Source of the DNA: Hahella sp. | GTDB lineage: Bacteria > Pseudomonadota > Gammaproteobacteria > Pseudomonadales > Oleiphilaceae | NCBI GenBank assembly: GCA_028280065.1 | Contig: JANQMN010000034.1 | Span: 89,179 to 153,178, forward strand | Reading direction: 5' to 3' | Length of the DNA: 64,000 bases | Part shown: positions 9,675 through 19,911 of the stretch, one piece after another | Position numbering within the stretch: the stretch's first letter is position 1 | Layout: each line of letters begins with the position of its first letter | Made by a program: the position numbers and the translations under genes | Notes under the pieces: model-generated | The model's input: the letters and a program-made list of their open reading frames with translations, nothing else | The model's database searches: none | Told to the model about the DNA's origin: nothing

Positions 9675-9688
9675 GAATCAACCAATAG

Positions 9689-10012
9689 CTAAACAAAAAT
9701 ATCAACGCCGACGAGTTCCGATTCATCCCTGGATCCGGCTTGATTTGCCTGATATAAGTTGAGTGCCTGCTGGCTTTCCAGGGGTAATTCACTTTGCTCA
9801 CGCTGTCTCTGTAGCCGCCCTTCATCCGAGGCTTGCAAGGCTTCGATGCGCCGTTGAAACGCATCAGGGTCTTGTGGTTCGGACCGTACGTCACCCTGCG
9901 GACTCAATCGTTCCCGTTGCTCAGTTTCTCTGCGCTGCTGATCCTGCAGGTCAAGAGTGTCCCGTTGTGTAATCGGCGCGGGAAGAAATGTGTTACCTAT
10001 ACCAGAAATCAT
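9689..10012 (-). CDS. Conserved hypothetical protein, Gln/Glu-rich
   Basis: This 107-residue protein is hydrophilic and predicted coiled or disordered: residues 18-45 are packed with Q, R and E (DLQDQQRRETEQRERLSPQG), and a second charged stretch follows (RRIEALQASDEGRLQRQREQ). The C terminus QALNLYQ...DESELVGVDIFV resembles the conserved tail of small hypothetical proteins encoded near rsmJ in pseudomonads. There is no signal peptide, membrane segment or enzyme motif. It lies between uppP and rsmJ on the same strand. The function is unknown. Confidence 0.65.
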   Translation of the reverse strand: MISGIGNTFLPAPITQRDTLDLQDQQRRETEQRERLSPQGDVRSEPQDPDAFQRRIEALQASDEGRLQRQREQSELPLESQQALNLYQANQAGSRDESELVGVDIFV

Positions 10013-10063
10013 TGCAATACCGCCAAATCCAACTAACGCGCTTTTGCCTGAATTATAGACAAC

Positions 10064-10870
10064 TTAACCCGAAGTCGCGAAGATCCAAACCAAAAGACCA
10101 AATCCTAGAATCAGTCGATAAATGACGAAAGGTAAAAAACCGACTTTTTCCAGAAACCTCAAGAACAAGTGAATACATGTATAGGCGCTGATACCGGAAA
10201 GAATGGCAGCGACGACGATAATTTGCCACTGGTCCGCCGTGCCTGTTTCGGCCAACTTCAATCCTTCCAGCAATCCTGCTGCCGCTATCAGTGGGATCGA
10301 CAGCAAAAAAGAAAACCTCGCCGCAGCATCCCGACTCAGGTTCAAAAACAGTCCGGCAGTCATGGTAATTCCCGACCTGGAAGTTCCCGGTATCAATGCC
10401 AACGCCTGCGCCGCGCCAATCACGATAACATCCCGCCAATTCAGGTTCTGCAATGTTCTTCGACCTTTGCAGCGGTCGGCCAATCCTAATAAGACGCCGA
10501 ATCCGATAGTCGCCAAAGCAATGACCAGCGCTGAACGCAGATACTGTTCTATTATCTCTTCACCCGCCAACCCGGCGATACCTGCGGGGAAAGTACCCAA
10601 AATCACAAACCAGGCTAGCTTGGCCTCCTGATTGAGTCCTTTTCCGAACAGATGGCCAAACCACCCGTTACCAAGCTTTACCAGGTCATGCCGAAAGTAG
10701 AGCACTACCGCCAACAAAGTTCCAACATGTACGGCCACATCAAATGCCAGTCCCTGATCCTGCCAACCCAGCACCTGCGAAGGAAGCAACAAGTGTGCTG
10801 AACTTGAAATCGGCAGAAACTCCGTCAACCCTTGAATGATGGCAAGCACAGCGACTTCAAACCATGTCAT
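10064..10870 (-). CDS. uppP: Undecaprenyl-diphosphate phosphatase
   Basis: UppP (BacA) is an inner-membrane phosphatase recycling undecaprenyl pyrophosphate to the lipid carrier for peptidoglycan and O-antigen synthesis; overproduction gives bacitracin resistance. The 268-residue protein has the two family signatures, GLTEFLPISSSAHLLLP near the N terminus and ALIPGTSRSGITMTAGL in the middle, and about seven hydrophobic spans. Length is near the usual 265-280. It is flanked by the hypothetical gene and tsaB, with a 76-bp gap to tsaB. Confidence 0.95.
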   Translation of the reverse strand: MTWFEVAVLAIIQGLTEFLPISSSAHLLLPSQVLGWQDQGLAFDVAVHVGTLLAVVLYFRHDLVKLGNGWFGHLFGKGLNQEAKLAWFVILGTFPAGIAGLAGEEIIEQYLRSALVIALATIGFGVLLGLADRCKGRRTLQNLNWRDVIVIGAAQALALIPGTSRSGITMTAGLFLNLSRDAAARFSFLLSIPLIAAAGLLEGLKLAETGTADQWQIIVVAAILSGISAYTCIHLFLRFLEKVGFLPFVIYRLILGFGLLVWIFATSG

Positions 10871-10946
10871 CCACTTTTCCCTTTACATTACGTTACGCTT
10901 CTGCCGAACAAGAAAACAGACGGTGAAGGTTAAAATGTGTAAAAAA

Positions 10947-11684
10947 TCAGCGACCAGGCAGTTTCTGCCATGTCACTTCATCGCGCAAATAGATTGGCTG
11001 AGCCTCGGCAGCAGACATGCATTGATCGTTGCCGTACATTGAGGCCAGTAGGGCAATCGCTCCTGCTTTTGGAAAACTACCTTCCAGTTGACAAAGAGCG
11101 CTTTGCAATCCGTCCGCCATTTCCGCCCCATAGCGAAGCCCGCTACCTAGCGCCACGAAGCCGGAATCGGGAATCTCGACCAATGCAGGCGGTACGACCC
11201 GTTCATGCATCTGGAGCTTAGGCATACTCCGGGGCATTGTCGGTTTTAGCGTAAAGGTCGCCGTGTAGACTTCCTGCATTCTCGCATCCAGTAAAGTGAG
11301 GACTTGTAAACTTTCGCCGAGGTTTTTCTGTTCAGAGCCAAAGACTCTATTCGGACTCGCGAGATAATCCAAGCCAAACTGCATCGCCATGGCTTCAAGG
11401 GTCGATACCGGAATTACCGGTATTCCTAGGGACAAGGCCAGTCCCTGGGTAATGCTGGCAGCGATGCGCAAACCGGTGAATGACCCGGGACCTCGCCCAA
11501 AAGCGATAGCGTCAAGGTCAGCAAGTTCGATATCTTCTTGTCGAAGAATTTCTTCCACCATCGGCAGACAAAGCCGGGCATGCGCACGCGGCTCCAACGC
11601 GACGCTTTCAGTCAAGTCACCATCAAGATACAGGGCGACTGAACAGGCTTCGGTGGAAGTATCGAGGGCAAGCAGTTTATGCAT
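10947..11684 (-). CDS. tsaB: tRNA threonylcarbamoyladenosine biosynthesis protein TsaB
   Basis: TsaB is the ASKHA-fold partner that holds TsaD in the complex making t6A37 in ANN-decoding tRNAs. The 245-residue protein shows LLALDTSTEACSVALYLDG at the start, and AFGRGPGSFTGLRIAASITQGLA, the most diagnostic TsaB block. It lacks the metal-binding histidines of TsaD, as expected. It lies 62 bp downstream of adk, an arrangement also seen in Pseudomonas. Confidence 0.94.
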   Translation of the reverse strand: MHKLLALDTSTEACSVALYLDGDLTESVALEPRAHARLCLPMVEEILRQEDIELADLDAIAFGRGPGSFTGLRIAASITQGLALSLGIPVIPVSTLEAMAMQFGLDYLASPNRVFGSEQKNLGESLQVLTLLDARMQEVYTATFTLKPTMPRSMPKLQMHERVVPPALVEIPDSGFVALGSGLRYGAEMADGLQSALCQLEGSFPKAGAIALLASMYGNDQCMSAAEAQPIYLRDEVTWQKLPGR

Positions 11685-11746
11685 TTGGATAGATAGCTAA
11701 AAGGAAGGGTTTTGTGGCGACAACGGTTCACCGCCACACGCAAGGA

Positions 11747-12505
<759 letters not shown>

Positions 12506-12551
12506 TTATACGTGGTTACACCTACAAGCTAAAGCCTAACGGACAAACCCA

Positions 12552-13406
12552 CTACATGTCTGCTGCCAGCTGGCTAATTTCTGAACTAATACTCTTAACT
12601 TGATCAAAAACTTCAAAAACCAACTCAGGTTGAATTCCAAGCTGTTGGGCGTAATACACCGGATCGTCCGGGAACAAGTCATCTCCCAAGTCTAACTCCT
12701 TGAGCAAACAGTTACTTAATTGGATGGTCCAAACCAACTCTTGGGAGGCGCCCTCATAATTTCTTTCCGTATGGCCATAAGCCGCCGCGACGATTTCCAC
12801 GGGCAGATTCCAATGCTCCAAAAGCACTGCCCCCAGTTGGTTGTGATGCAACGGAATGACTTCTGCGACTTGTTCCGAGACCTGTTTTTCCAGTACGGGC
12901 AATTCCTGGTACCTATCCTCATGCGTGAGTTCATTTAGCAGTTCGAATGCTTGACGGTACAAATGACCGTATAACAGCATGCCAAAGTTATGCAGCAGTC
13001 CCCCCATATAAGCCATTCCCGGCGGCACCGCTTTATTGGGAACATGAAATGCAAGGCGTTGCGCCAGCAATGAACAATGCAGGGTATGGCGCCAGAATGT
13101 CGCCAACCCCAATGGGCCGTCATGCGGCACATCAAAGGCCCGGCTTGCTGCTATCGACAAGGCGATTTGACTGACCCGCTCAAAACCTAAAACCCGCAGC
13201 ACCGCATCTCTGATAGTCTCCAGCTTACCCTTGTAGTTATACAAGGCAGATCTTGCTTGCCTTAACACTTGGGCCGCCAAACTTGGATCCAGCTCAATGA
13301 TCCGCGCAAGATCCTCGGCACTGGCGTCGGGGTCTTGGGTCGTCTGCAGAATGCGTGCCGCCACAGTGGGCATAGGCGGCAGATTTTCTAGGTTTAACAA
13401 ACGCAT
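12552..13406 (-). CDS. HDOD-domain signalling protein
   Basis: A 284-residue protein consisting mainly of an HDOD domain, a degenerate HD-type fold used in signalling. Diagnostic segments are LENLPPMPTVAARILQTTQD, IIELDPSLAAQVLRQARSAL, RVSQIALSIAASRAF and the helix GGLLHNFGMLLYGHL. No second (GAF, EAL or kinase) domain is present. The frame opens at 13430, but the ATG at 13406 follows AAGGA at good spacing and places the family's L-x-x-LPxMP motif near the start. It lies 76 bp downstream of ppc. HDOD proteins act in motility and virulence signalling in related bacteria; the role here is not evident. Confidence 0.85.
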   Translation of the reverse strand: MRLLNLENLPPMPTVAARILQTTQDPDASAEDLARIIELDPSLAAQVLRQARSALYNYKGKLETIRDAVLRVLGFERVSQIALSIAASRAFDVPHDGPLGLATFWRHTLHCSLLAQRLAFHVPNKAVPPGMAYMGGLLHNFGMLLYGHLYRQAFELLNELTHEDRYQELPVLEKQVSEQVAEVIPLHHNQLGAVLLEHWNLPVEIVAAAYGHTERNYEGASQELVWTIQLSNCLLKELDLGDDLFPDDPVYYAQQLGIQPELVFEVFDQVKSISSEISQLAADM

Positions 13407-13482
13407 CGTTCCGGTCCTTGATAAACACATGGATTGGTCTTTCTATACGCTAGGCGAGTTAATGCCCTGCAAACAGTGTAGC

Positions 13483-16128
13483 CTATCCTGTGTTACGCAT
13501 CCCGGCCGCGATACCGGCCATCGCCACTTTTAATGCTCTTTCAACCGTGGCTTTGTTTGTTTCGCCCTCCGTTCGGTCGCGTACCAGCAACTCAACCTGC
13601 AGAAAATGCAAGGGATCCGTGTAGGGATTACGGACCCGGAGCGAATGCTGAAAAACCGGATTGTCCCGCAACAACTCGTCCTGCTCCTTCAGCTTATTGA
13701 TTAACCCGATAATCTGAATTGCCCGGTTCCGCAACGATTCCCCAAGTTCACGTAACTCAGGACGTACCAGGCGTACGTCGTAGTAGCAGGCAATATCCGT
13801 ATCGACCTTGGCCAATACCATTTCCAACATATCCACATGGGTTTCGAAAAATGGCCAGTGTTGCAGCATATCTCTTAACAATTCGGTTTTTCCGCCATCA
13901 ACGGAATCCCGCAAGGCTTTGTCGCTGCCCAGCCAGGACGGCAGCATCAGGCGCATTTGGGTCCAGGCAAATATCCAGGGGATAGCCCGCAGCGTTTCCA
14001 CGCCCCCGCCTTGCCTGCGTCTGGCCGGACGGCTGCCCAGGGCAAGTTTACCGAGTTCCTGTTCCGGCGTCGCGGAGCGAAAATACTCTACAAAGTGATC
14101 TGTTTCCCGTACAACCCGGCGATAGGATGTCAGTGCCGCCTGGGACAACTCATCCATCATATCGCGCCATTCCGGTTTTGGTTGTGGCGGGGGCGTTAGA
14201 GAAGCTTCCAAAACCGCTCCCACATACAAATCGAAACTCTGAACCGCGACTTTCGGCTGACCGAACTTAAACCGAATCATTTCGCCTTGTTCGGTGATCC
14301 GAAAACTACCGGCAACCGAACCGGGAGGCTGGGATAAAATCGCACGGTTAGCCGGGCCGCCGCCACGCCCGACTGTTCCGCCCCGGCCATGAAAAAGCGT
14401 GAGCTTCACGTCATGCTTTTGGGCCACTGCCACCAGCGCCTCCTGCGCTTGATACTGCGCCCAAGCTGCCGCCATTTGGCCGGCATCCTTCGCCGAATCG
14501 GAATAGCCAATCATGACTTCCTGGTGTCCGTTCACGTAGGCTTTATACCATTCATTGGAAAGCAGTTGGTCGATACTTTGTTCGGCATTCTGCAAGTCGT
14601 TCAATGTTTCAAACAGGGGGACAACCGGCAGCGGATACTGCACCCCGCATTCCCGTAACAGTAGAATCACCGTTAACACATCGGAGGGTTTACGGGCCAT
14701 GGAAATGACGTAAGACCCTAACGCCTCCGCAGGCTGCTCGGCAACCACTCTGCAGGTTGCAAGCACCTCCGCTACTTCCGGGCCGGGTTCCCACAACGGC
14801 GGCAGTAGCGGACGCTTGCCACTCAGCTCTTTCACCAAGAAGGACTGCTTTTGCTCCTCGGTCCAGCCCGCATAATCACCGAGATCCAAATAATGACATA
14901 GCTCGGCCATGACATCCGCGTGACGTTCCGAATCCTGTCGAATATCCAATCTGACAAGTTGTAAGCCAAAACACTGAACCCTCCGAATCACATCCAGCAG
15001 CAAGCCGTTGGCGATCACTTCCATGCCGCTATCGCATAGCGAGCGATAACACACCATGAGGGGCTCGAGCAGGTCCTTGGTATGTAACAAGATCCGATCG
15101 TTTTGCTCCGGGTGTCCGGTTAACCCTTGCTCTGCCCAATCACGGGTTTCTTCCAACTTGGTTCGCAGTTCGGCGAGAATTTTTCGATAGGGTTCCCTGG
15201 CACGGCCGGTAGCACGGCCCAGTTCCCCATTGCACACCGACATGGACAGTTGAGAACGTAGTTTCTTGATATCGCGGATGTACAGATCAGCAGCCATCCA
15301 ACGACTGAGGTAAAATACTTCCCGGGTTACTTCCGCGGTAACATTGGGATTGCCATCCCGGTCGCCACCCATCCAGGAGGCATAGCTGATGGGGTTCACG
15401 TCGATAGGCAAGCTGGTTCCCAGGTGTTCGAACAACGCTTTATCGAGCTTCCGCATATAGCTGGGAATGGCCGTCCACAATGAGTACTCGATCACTGCAA
15501 AACCCCAGCGCGCTTCATCCAGTGCAGTGGGTCGTTCATAGCGAATTTCATCGGTATTCCAAGCTTCGGTGATTAACCGCAGAAGGTGGGATTCGATATT
15601 TTCCCGTTCATTGTCCAATAAATCGTCGCGATCCAATTCCTCCAAGCCTTCGGATATATGATCATACTTCTGAATGAGGGTGCGTCGGGTAATTTCGGTT
15701 GGATGGGCAGTCAGGACGAACTCGATATTCAAATCCTTAACCTGCGCCATGATTTGTTCCGCACTCAGTCCCTTGGCTTTGAGGCGCAACAAAATATCCT
15801 CGATGGTGTCGATGCGGTTATGAACACGCTCTTCTTTCGGCGCGCGACGCCGGACTGTGTGATACTGTTCCGCGATATTGGCAAGATTGAGAAACTGATT
15901 GAATGCCCGCGTCACCGGAACCAACTGCTCGTCGGATAAGCAACCTATTGCCGCTTTTAGTTGTTTTCGCTCTCCCAGGTCACTGCCCCTGTCGGCTTTA
16001 GCGGCAATACGAATGTTCTCGATCTTGTGAAACATTTCGTCGCCTAAGTTATGACGGATACTCTTACCGAGCAGGTCACCGAGCAAACGAACGTTTTCCC
16101 GCAGGTTTGGATGCAATTCTTTGGTCAT
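13483..16128 (-). CDS. ppc: Phosphoenolpyruvate carboxylase
   Basis: Ppc carboxylates PEP to oxaloacetate, the anaplerotic feed of the TCA cycle. The 881-residue length is standard. The catalytic His is in EFVLTAHPTEITRRT, the second signature is VMIGYSDSAKDAGQMAAAW, and the PEP-binding loop is FHGRGGTVGRGGGPANRAIL. The C terminus KVAMAGIAAGMRNTG ends with the conserved RNTG. It is transcribed alone from the 253-bp region that also serves the divergent gene at 16382. Confidence 0.98.
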   Translation of the reverse strand: MTKELHPNLRENVRLLGDLLGKSIRHNLGDEMFHKIENIRIAAKADRGSDLGERKQLKAAIGCLSDEQLVPVTRAFNQFLNLANIAEQYHTVRRRAPKEERVHNRIDTIEDILLRLKAKGLSAEQIMAQVKDLNIEFVLTAHPTEITRRTLIQKYDHISEGLEELDRDDLLDNERENIESHLLRLITEAWNTDEIRYERPTALDEARWGFAVIEYSLWTAIPSYMRKLDKALFEHLGTSLPIDVNPISYASWMGGDRDGNPNVTAEVTREVFYLSRWMAADLYIRDIKKLRSQLSMSVCNGELGRATGRAREPYRKILAELRTKLEETRDWAEQGLTGHPEQNDRILLHTKDLLEPLMVCYRSLCDSGMEVIANGLLLDVIRRVQCFGLQLVRLDIRQDSERHADVMAELCHYLDLGDYAGWTEEQKQSFLVKELSGKRPLLPPLWEPGPEVAEVLATCRVVAEQPAEALGSYVISMARKPSDVLTVILLLRECGVQYPLPVVPLFETLNDLQNAEQSIDQLLSNEWYKAYVNGHQEVMIGYSDSAKDAGQMAAAWAQYQAQEALVAVAQKHDVKLTLFHGRGGTVGRGGGPANRAILSQPPGSVAGSFRITEQGEMIRFKFGQPKVAVQSFDLYVGAVLEASLTPPPQPKPEWRDMMDELSQAALTSYRRVVRETDHFVEYFRSATPEQELGKLALGSRPARRRQGGGVETLRAIPWIFAWTQMRLMLPSWLGSDKALRDSVDGGKTELLRDMLQHWPFFETHVDMLEMVLAKVDTDIACYYDVRLVRPELRELGESLRNRAIQIIGLINKLKEQDELLRDNPVFQHSLRVRNPYTDPLHFLQVELLVRDRTEGETNKATVERALKVAMAGIAAGMRNTG

Positions 16129-16381
16129 ATCTTGATATTGTGTATTAGTAAATTAATGGTGTTATTAAAAATTCCAGTAATGCCGCAAATAATGAGTTGA
16201 TTACTTGACAATTACAACCAGACTAAAGCCTTTAATACAGTACAATTTAGGTAATTACGCGTATGGCGCACTGGCAGCCCGGTTCCTAAACTTTTTTCGA
16301 AATCAAAGATTGCATGCAATAGAAGCGCCGGGAAGTGGCGCCGTTGTTGAGATGAACCCAGCAAAAATAATAGGTAGATAG
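16129..16381. other. Divergent promoter region between ppc and a small conserved gene
   Basis: These 253 bases separate two divergent genes. The ppc-proximal half is AT-rich. A short hairpin-capable sequence (GCGCC, GGGAAGT loop, GGCGC) lies at about 16327-16343, in the leader of the plus-strand gene. I cannot place a well-spaced -35/-10 pair with confidence. Confidence 0.35.
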
Positions 16382-16726
16382 ATGAAGATTAATGCGCTTG
16401 TCAGAGACTGGGAAAATAACGCAAAAGCCAGGCTAACCCATAAAGAATATCACTTACGCCTGCAACTGGAAGACGCGGCGCGGATAGCCGCTTTGGCGGA
16501 AATGTACCCGCTGCGCAGCCAGGAAGACATCATCAGCGAGCTACTTTCAGCTGCCCTGGATGAATTGGAAACCAGTTTCCCTTATGTTGCCGGCACCAAA
16601 GTAGTCGCCCAAGACGAAATGGGGGATCCGCTGTACGAAGACATCGGCCCCACTCCGCGTTTTGTAGAGCTCAGCCAGAAATTTATGGCGGCTCTGAAGC
16701 AGGAAAATAAGGCGGCGAACAGTTAG
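16382..16726 (+). CDS. Conserved hypothetical protein next to ppc
   Basis: A 114-residue acidic protein without signal peptide. The N-terminal half (ARLTHKEYHLRLQLEDAARIAALAEMYPLRSQEDIISELLSAAL, given here in parts: LTHKEYHLRLQLEDAAR; AALAEMYPLRS; EDIISELLSAALDEL) looks like a beta strand followed by helices, reminiscent of small DNA-binding or pilus-assembly annotated proteins of Pseudomonas, where a homologue sits beside ppc. I cannot assign a function. It is convergent with mazG, 13 bp away. Confidence 0.7.
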   Translation: MKINALVRDWENNAKARLTHKEYHLRLQLEDAARIAALAEMYPLRSQEDIISELLSAALDELETSFPYVAGTKVVAQDEMGDPLYEDIGPTPRFVELSQKFMAALKQENKAANS

Positions 16727-16739
16727 CGGGTCAGGGTTG

Positions 16740-17579
16740 TTACCCGTCCTGTTTGGCCTTCTCCCAAAGTGCATCCAGTTCCTGGGGATCCAAATCCGAA
16801 AAACTGGCTCCTCTGTTGGCAATCATTTTTTCGATACGCTGAATGCGGGCGGTAAACTTGCGGTTGGCCCCACGCAAGGCGGAATCCGGGTCGATTCCTA
16901 GAAATCGGCCTAGATTCACACTCGTGAAAAAGATATCCGCCAGTTCTTCCTCTATCCGTTTCCGGTTGTCACTTCCCTCGGCTAACGCCTCTTCCAATTC
17001 CCCCAGCTCCTCGCGCATTTTACTCACAATACCGCCCGCTTCCGGCCAATCGAAACCCTGCTTGGCAGCCTGCTTTTGCAGTTTTATTGCCCGAATCAGC
17101 GGCGGCAGCGTAGTTGGGATACCGCTTAGAATTGAATCATCCGGTCTTTTCCGAGACTTTTCTTGTTGCTTTATTTTTTCCCAATTGGCATTGATTTCAG
17201 CGGTCTCGGGTCGATTCTTCGGGTCGGCAACACTCTGCAAGGTGCCGTCGGGGAACACATGAGGGTGACGGCGTAGCAGTTTGGCAACAACGCCACTGAC
17301 GACTTCATCCCAGTTAAACAAATCTTCTTCGGAACCCAGTTGACTGTAAAAAATCACCTGGAAGAGCAAGTCACCCAGTTCCTCACGCAGGTGATTCCAA
17401 TCTTCGCGCTCGATAGTGTCCGCTACTTCATAGGTTTCTTCGATGGTGTGCGGAACAATGGTGGCAAAAGTTTGCTTTAAGTCCCAGGGACACCCGGTGA
17501 CAGGATCCCGAAGCCGCTCCATCAAATAGAGCAAATCCTGAATCGTATACTTGTTTCCGTCATGCATAAAGGTAGTCAT
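16740..17579 (-). CDS. mazG: Nucleoside triphosphate pyrophosphohydrolase MazG
   Basis: MazG hydrolyses NTPs to NMP and pyrophosphate and, in E. coli, lowers (p)ppGpp effects. The 279-residue protein contains two MazG all-alpha repeats: the N-terminal copy with CPWDLKQTFATIVPHTIEE and ELGDLLFQVIFYSQL, and the C-terminal copy with EELGELEEALAEG and EEELADIFFTSVNLGRFLG. The EExxD metal-binding pattern is present in both. Its ATG overlaps the relA stop (TAATG), which indicates tight translational coupling to the alarmone synthetase it is functionally linked with. Confidence 0.95.
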   Translation of the reverse strand: MTTFMHDGNKYTIQDLLYLMERLRDPVTGCPWDLKQTFATIVPHTIEETYEVADTIEREDWNHLREELGDLLFQVIFYSQLGSEEDLFNWDEVVSGVVAKLLRRHPHVFPDGTLQSVADPKNRPETAEINANWEKIKQQEKSRKRPDDSILSGIPTTLPPLIRAIKLQKQAAKQGFDWPEAGGIVSKMREELGELEEALAEGSDNRKRIEEELADIFFTSVNLGRFLGIDPDSALRGANRKFTARIQRIEKMIANRGASFSDLDPQELDALWEKAKQDG

Positions 17580-19852
17580 TACTTCGCTTTGTCACGGCTG
17601 GCGTCGATGACATTTGGCAATTGCCGCAACCTATCGAATAGCCGGCCCAGCGACTCAATATTGGGCACTTCCACTTGCAAGTGAATTTTCGCCGTATTGG
17701 TTTTTTTATCGGTAATAGTATTGGCAGAGTTCACGTTGATCTTTTCATTTGCCAGCAACGTGGTTATGTCCCGCAACAATCCGGACCGGTCATAGGCTTC
17801 TACCAGTATGTCGATCGGATAGGTCTGTTCCGTGTTCCCCCATTCGACCTGAATCATGCGTCCAGGCTCGGCGGCCTGCAGTTGCAGGGCATTGATACAA
17901 TCCTTGCGATGGATGGAAACGCCTCTTCCAACGGTGATGTACCCGACCACCGCATCGCCGGGCACCGGCATACAGCAGTTGGCCAGTTGGGTAAGCAGAT
18001 TCCCGACGCCAAGAATATGTACTTCGCCAACCTTCTGTGAGGAAGACGGCGAATGTTCAAACTGAAAATCCATCTGCTTTTCGCGCGGCTCAACGATCTG
18101 CTGAGCGACATGCGCCACCTGCATAGGTTTCAGGTCCCCGGCGCCTATAGCGGCGAACATATCGTCAACATGATGCATGTTGACCTTGTGCGCAACGTCT
18201 TCGAGTTTAACTTTCTCCAGCGATAAGCGTTTAAGAGTGGCCAGGAGAATGTCCCGCCCCTCTTCTATGTTCTGATCGCGATCCTGCAACTTAAACCAGT
18301 GGGTGATTTTGGCCCTGGCACGCGAGGTTACCGTATAGCCAAGGTCTGGATTCAACCAGTCGCGACTCGGTTTATCCTGGTTGGAACGTAAAATCTGTAC
18401 TTGATCGCCGGTCCGCAGCTTATAGTTCAGCGGTTTGATAACACCGTTAATCTTCACGCCACGGCAGGAGTGCCCCACCTCCGTGTGTACTTTGTAGGCA
18501 AAATCGATGGCCGTTGCGCCTGCAGGCAAGTCGATGACGTGCCCGTCCGGGGTAAATACATAAATCCGATCCGATACAATATCGCCGCGAAACTGGTCGA
18601 CGAACTCGGTGCTGCGACTACCAAGCTCTTCCTGCCATTCGAGAACCTGGCGCAACCAGGCAATTTTTTGTTCATAACCATGTGAGGCGTGCTGCAAGTC
18701 ATGGCCTTTATAGCGCCAATGGGCGCATACGCCGAGCTCGGCCTCGTCATGCATTTTGTGGGTACGAATTTGCACTTCCATGACCTTACCAGCAGGACCG
18801 ATCACCGCTGTATGTAACGATTGGTAGCCGTTTTCCTTTGGGCTGGCAATATAGTCATCAAACTCATGGGGTATGTGACGCCATAACGCATGCACAATTC
18901 CCAAAGCGGCATAGCAGTCTTTAACAGTGGGCACCAGGATTCTGATCGCCCGGATATCATAAACCTGCTCAAAGTCGATACCCTTGCGATGCATTTTCCG
19001 CCAAATGCTATATATATGCTTGGCACGACCGGCCAACTCAGCCTTGATATCATTTTCAGTCAATTCACGCTTTAAAGCTGCCAGGGCTTCTTCAATATAG
19101 CGTTGCCGGTCCAAGCGCCGCTCATCGAGCAGTTTGGCGATTTTTTTGTAGGCTGTTTCATGCAGATAACGAAACGACAGGTCCTCCAGCTCCCACTTGA
19201 GATAACCTATTCCCAACCGATGGGCCAGTGGTGCATAGATATCGAATACTTCGCGGGCAATCCGGTGCCGCCGTTCGGAACTGGCCTGCTTGACCGCCCT
19301 TATCGCACAAGTGCGTTCAGACAGTTTGATTAGCGCCACCCTAACATCGTCGATCATGGTAACCAGCATGCGCCTGATATTATCCACCTGAGTTTGCGAC
19401 TGACCTAAGACCGTACCTTGAATCGGATGACGTATGTGAGATATTGCCGCCATCTGCAAAACACCGTCAATGAGGTTAGCCACCTCTTTGCCAAATTGCT
19501 TCTGGACTTTTATCAAACTGAGTTTTTCTTCCCTAACGGATCGATAGAGAACGGCAGCAACCAGGCTGGGTGAATCCAGTTGCAACTCATCCAAGATGTG
19601 CAACATTTCCAAACCAGTCAGGAAACTGCTACTGGCATCTGACCAATGGGTATTCGGTGAGGATTTGTCCTTGGATTTTTTTTGCCTGTTTACTGCCCCG
19701 GCAACAGTCTCGGCTTGCTGCGCGACCTCGCAAGCTTTTCTTAATAATGTCGTATCAATATCGTCATCGCGGTGCAAGAGGCGCCCCAGCCAGCCCTCGA
19801 TGTCAACTGATCCATCATCGAGCAGAGGATAATCTTCGCGCACCTTGACCAT
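17579..19852 (-). CDS. relA: (p)ppGpp synthetase I, RelA
   Basis: RelA makes (p)ppGpp on ribosomes stalled with uncharged tRNA. The 757-residue protein has a degenerate N-terminal hydrolase domain (VAAVLYRSVREEKLSL replaces the HDxxED motif), so it should be synthesis-only. The synthetase region holds DIRAIRILV and ASPKENGYQSLHTAVIGPAG. TGS follows (RIYVFTPDGHVIDLPAGATA), then the zinc-finger/helical region with LANCCMPVPGDAVVGYIT, and a C-terminal ACT domain (ILVEAYDRSGLLRDITTLLA). It is first of the relA-mazG pair; its start is 60 bp from the decayed rlmD. Confidence 0.96.
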   Translation of the reverse strand: MVKVREDYPLLDDGSVDIEGWLGRLLHRDDDIDTTLLRKACEVAQQAETVAGAVNRQKKSKDKSSPNTHWSDASSSFLTGLEMLHILDELQLDSPSLVAAVLYRSVREEKLSLIKVQKQFGKEVANLIDGVLQMAAISHIRHPIQGTVLGQSQTQVDNIRRMLVTMIDDVRVALIKLSERTCAIRAVKQASSERRHRIAREVFDIYAPLAHRLGIGYLKWELEDLSFRYLHETAYKKIAKLLDERRLDRQRYIEEALAALKRELTENDIKAELAGRAKHIYSIWRKMHRKGIDFEQVYDIRAIRILVPTVKDCYAALGIVHALWRHIPHEFDDYIASPKENGYQSLHTAVIGPAGKVMEVQIRTHKMHDEAELGVCAHWRYKGHDLQHASHGYEQKIAWLRQVLEWQEELGSRSTEFVDQFRGDIVSDRIYVFTPDGHVIDLPAGATAIDFAYKVHTEVGHSCRGVKINGVIKPLNYKLRTGDQVQILRSNQDKPSRDWLNPDLGYTVTSRARAKITHWFKLQDRDQNIEEGRDILLATLKRLSLEKVKLEDVAHKVNMHHVDDMFAAIGAGDLKPMQVAHVAQQIVEPREKQMDFQFEHSPSSSQKVGEVHILGVGNLLTQLANCCMPVPGDAVVGYITVGRGVSIHRKDCINALQLQAAEPGRMIQVEWGNTEQTYPIDILVEAYDRSGLLRDITTLLANEKINVNSANTITDKKTNTAKIHLQVEVPNIESLGRLFDRLRQLPNVIDASRDKAK

Positions 19853-19911
19853 ACAGTCAGTTTACCTTCTGTCTAGTTAATTCTGTCCTGAAACAGCCAG
19901 GATACCTAGGG